A DNA stretch of 64,000 nucleotides. It comes from Flavobacterium petrolei (GTDB lineage Bacteria > Bacteroidota > Bacteroidia > Flavobacteriales > Flavobacteriaceae). Both the position numbers and the translations under genes were made by a program. Positions 63,290 to 64,000 of this stretch are shown here, piece after piece. The stretch spans positions 124,001 to 188,000 of the forward strand of contig NZ_QNVY02000003.1 of assembly GCF_003314435.2 (NCBI RefSeq), given 5' to 3'. Positions within the stretch are counted from its first letter, which is position 1. Each line of letters starts with the position of its first letter. The notes beneath the pieces are model-generated. The model saw nothing but the letters and a program-made list of their open reading frames with translations, was not told the DNA's origin and made no database searches.

Positions 63290-64000
63290 TTAGAAAGAAT
63301 AGGTTGTTGCCAATAAAGCATAAGCGGTAACACCTTTTGGAGCAGCATCACTATTCGAAAAGATATCTTGAGATGCTGTGTCTACACGAAATTCAGGAAT
63401 AATAGTTAGGTTTCCTACTTTATAATTTAATGATAAAGTATTCCCTACCACACTTGTTCCTGCTAGTACACCAAGACCCGCTGTAGCTTCTTTAGCATCC
63501 AAATATTCTAATCTGTAAGCCAAACTCAATGATTCTTTCAATGCTAAATTTGCGTATCCAACTAAAGAGAACCATTCACCATCTAAGGCACTATCAAAAT
63601 CATTGTTAGTCATTGCGTACGTTCCATTAAATCCTAATGAAAAGGCATCACTCAGTTTTTTTGTTCCAACGAAGTCAAACTGCGTTTTATTTTCATCAGA
63701 AGATGGGTTGCTGCTACCTGAAGTCACATTAAAATAAGCACTTCCTGTATCTCCTAAAAAGGCAATTTGTCCAATGAAAGTTTTCTGAGAAGAACCAGCC
63801 TCTATAGCAGTTTTGAAATCAGTTGGGTTTGAAACTCCAGCCATAAAACTGACCTTTCCCGCTGTATACTGTGCTTTTACACCCGTATTAAAAAATGGTC
63901 CGTAAGTAAACGCATAGGACATACTGTAGTTTTTATTATCAACTGCGTCCAACAATTCATATCCAATGTGTGTTCCAAAACTTCCTGCAGTTACTTTGAA
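63290..64000 (-). CDS. BBP2/DUF1597-type outer-membrane porin, 5' end outside the window
   Basis: An open frame on the minus strand runs from the edge of the window to a stop at 63290, at least 236 residues, without a stop at the edge. A methionine-like start at 63955 is internal: the upstream codons KVTAGSFGTHIGYELL continue the family pattern. Segments such as SFGTHIGYELLDAVDNKNYS, YGPFFNTGVKAQYTAGKVSF and a C-terminal YALLATTYSF (a typical barrel end with aromatic Phe) place it in the BBP2/OmpL-like putative porins of Bacteroidota. The substrate is unknown. Confidence 0.85.
   Translation of the reverse strand, partial: FKVTAGSFGTHIGYELLDAVDNKNYSMSYAFTYGPFFNTGVKAQYTAGKVSFMAGVSNPTDFKTAIEAGSSQKTFIGQIAFLGDTGSAYFNVTSGSSNPSSDENKTQFDFVGTKKLSDAFSLGFNGTYAMTNNDFDSALDGEWFSLVGYANLALKESLSLAYRLEYLDAKEATAGLGVLAGTSVVGNTLSLNYKVGNLTIIPEFRVDTASQDIFSNSDAAPKGVTAYALLATTYSF

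Noticed and set aside
63290..63955. A complete porin gene starting at 63955
   Set aside because: The frame stays open to the window edge, and the upstream codons continue the family pattern, so the gene is truncated.

Overview
The window is chromosomal DNA of a Bacteroidota bacterium, most likely Flavobacterium or a close relative. The sequence is AT-rich, and many genes carry the Bacteroidota promoter box TAnnTTTG with no recognisable Shine-Dalgarno sequence. Two loci end in type IX secretion (T9SS) type B sorting domains. 2TM-domain, T9SS-sorted and CarboxypepD_reg/TonB proteins all fit this group. No integrase, transposase, phage module or CRISPR array was seen; the content is core genome with some flavobacterial accessory genes.

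Layout. 1-8.0 kb: a truncated amino acid permease, then mazG, a DUF5606 gene and def on the minus strand, a FUSC membrane protein on the plus strand, and mqo and ruvX on the minus strand. 8.2-14.1 kb: dapD followed by an envelope-glycan block (GT2, GT9, WaaE-like GT2, a WaaP/InaA-like kinase, GT4). 14.1-18.9 kb: tsaC-type gene, a GxxExxY protein, cca, heme A synthase, a CDP-alcohol phosphotransferase and csbD. 19-25 kb: a minus-strand block with a LytTR regulator, two small 2TM proteins, a histidine kinase fused to a 2TM domain, a TPR-like secreted protein and a TonB-dependent receptor. 25-32.3 kb: small enzymes, an HPP membrane protein, a pRiA4b ORF-3-like protein, a REPIN-like inverted repeat, a nucleoid-associated protein and a large GAF protein.

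32.3-39.3 kb is the most unusual stretch. An HD phosphohydrolase is fused to a Pycsar-effector-type transmembrane domain (no cyclase is nearby) and is divergently paired, 19 bp apart, with a 1244-residue lipoprotein that joins a calcineurin-like phosphoesterase to a BamA-like barrel. A propeller-like lipoprotein and an unrecognised, possibly kinase-like protein follow. 39.7-55.1 kb: two paralogous PAS-kinase/CheY pairs flank an ABC transporter, an intact T9SS choice-of-anchor L adhesin, and a second large T9SS protein broken by one in-frame TAA at 47926. typA lies between that and the second kinase pair. 55.1-64 kb: rpsT, three tRNA-Glu genes, proS, a Trp/Gly/Asn-rich lipoprotein, an OmpP1/FadL porin, rimO, a small secreted protein, an amidase lipoprotein and a truncated porin.

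Several gene ends carry strong hairpins. At least two intergenic elements (around 50.66 and 60.11 kb) resemble a dispersed flavobacterial repeat family. Start codons were moved from the longest reading frame where a promoter box or signal peptide showed that the longest frame is too long (3703, 8247, 38126, 57415, 61684).
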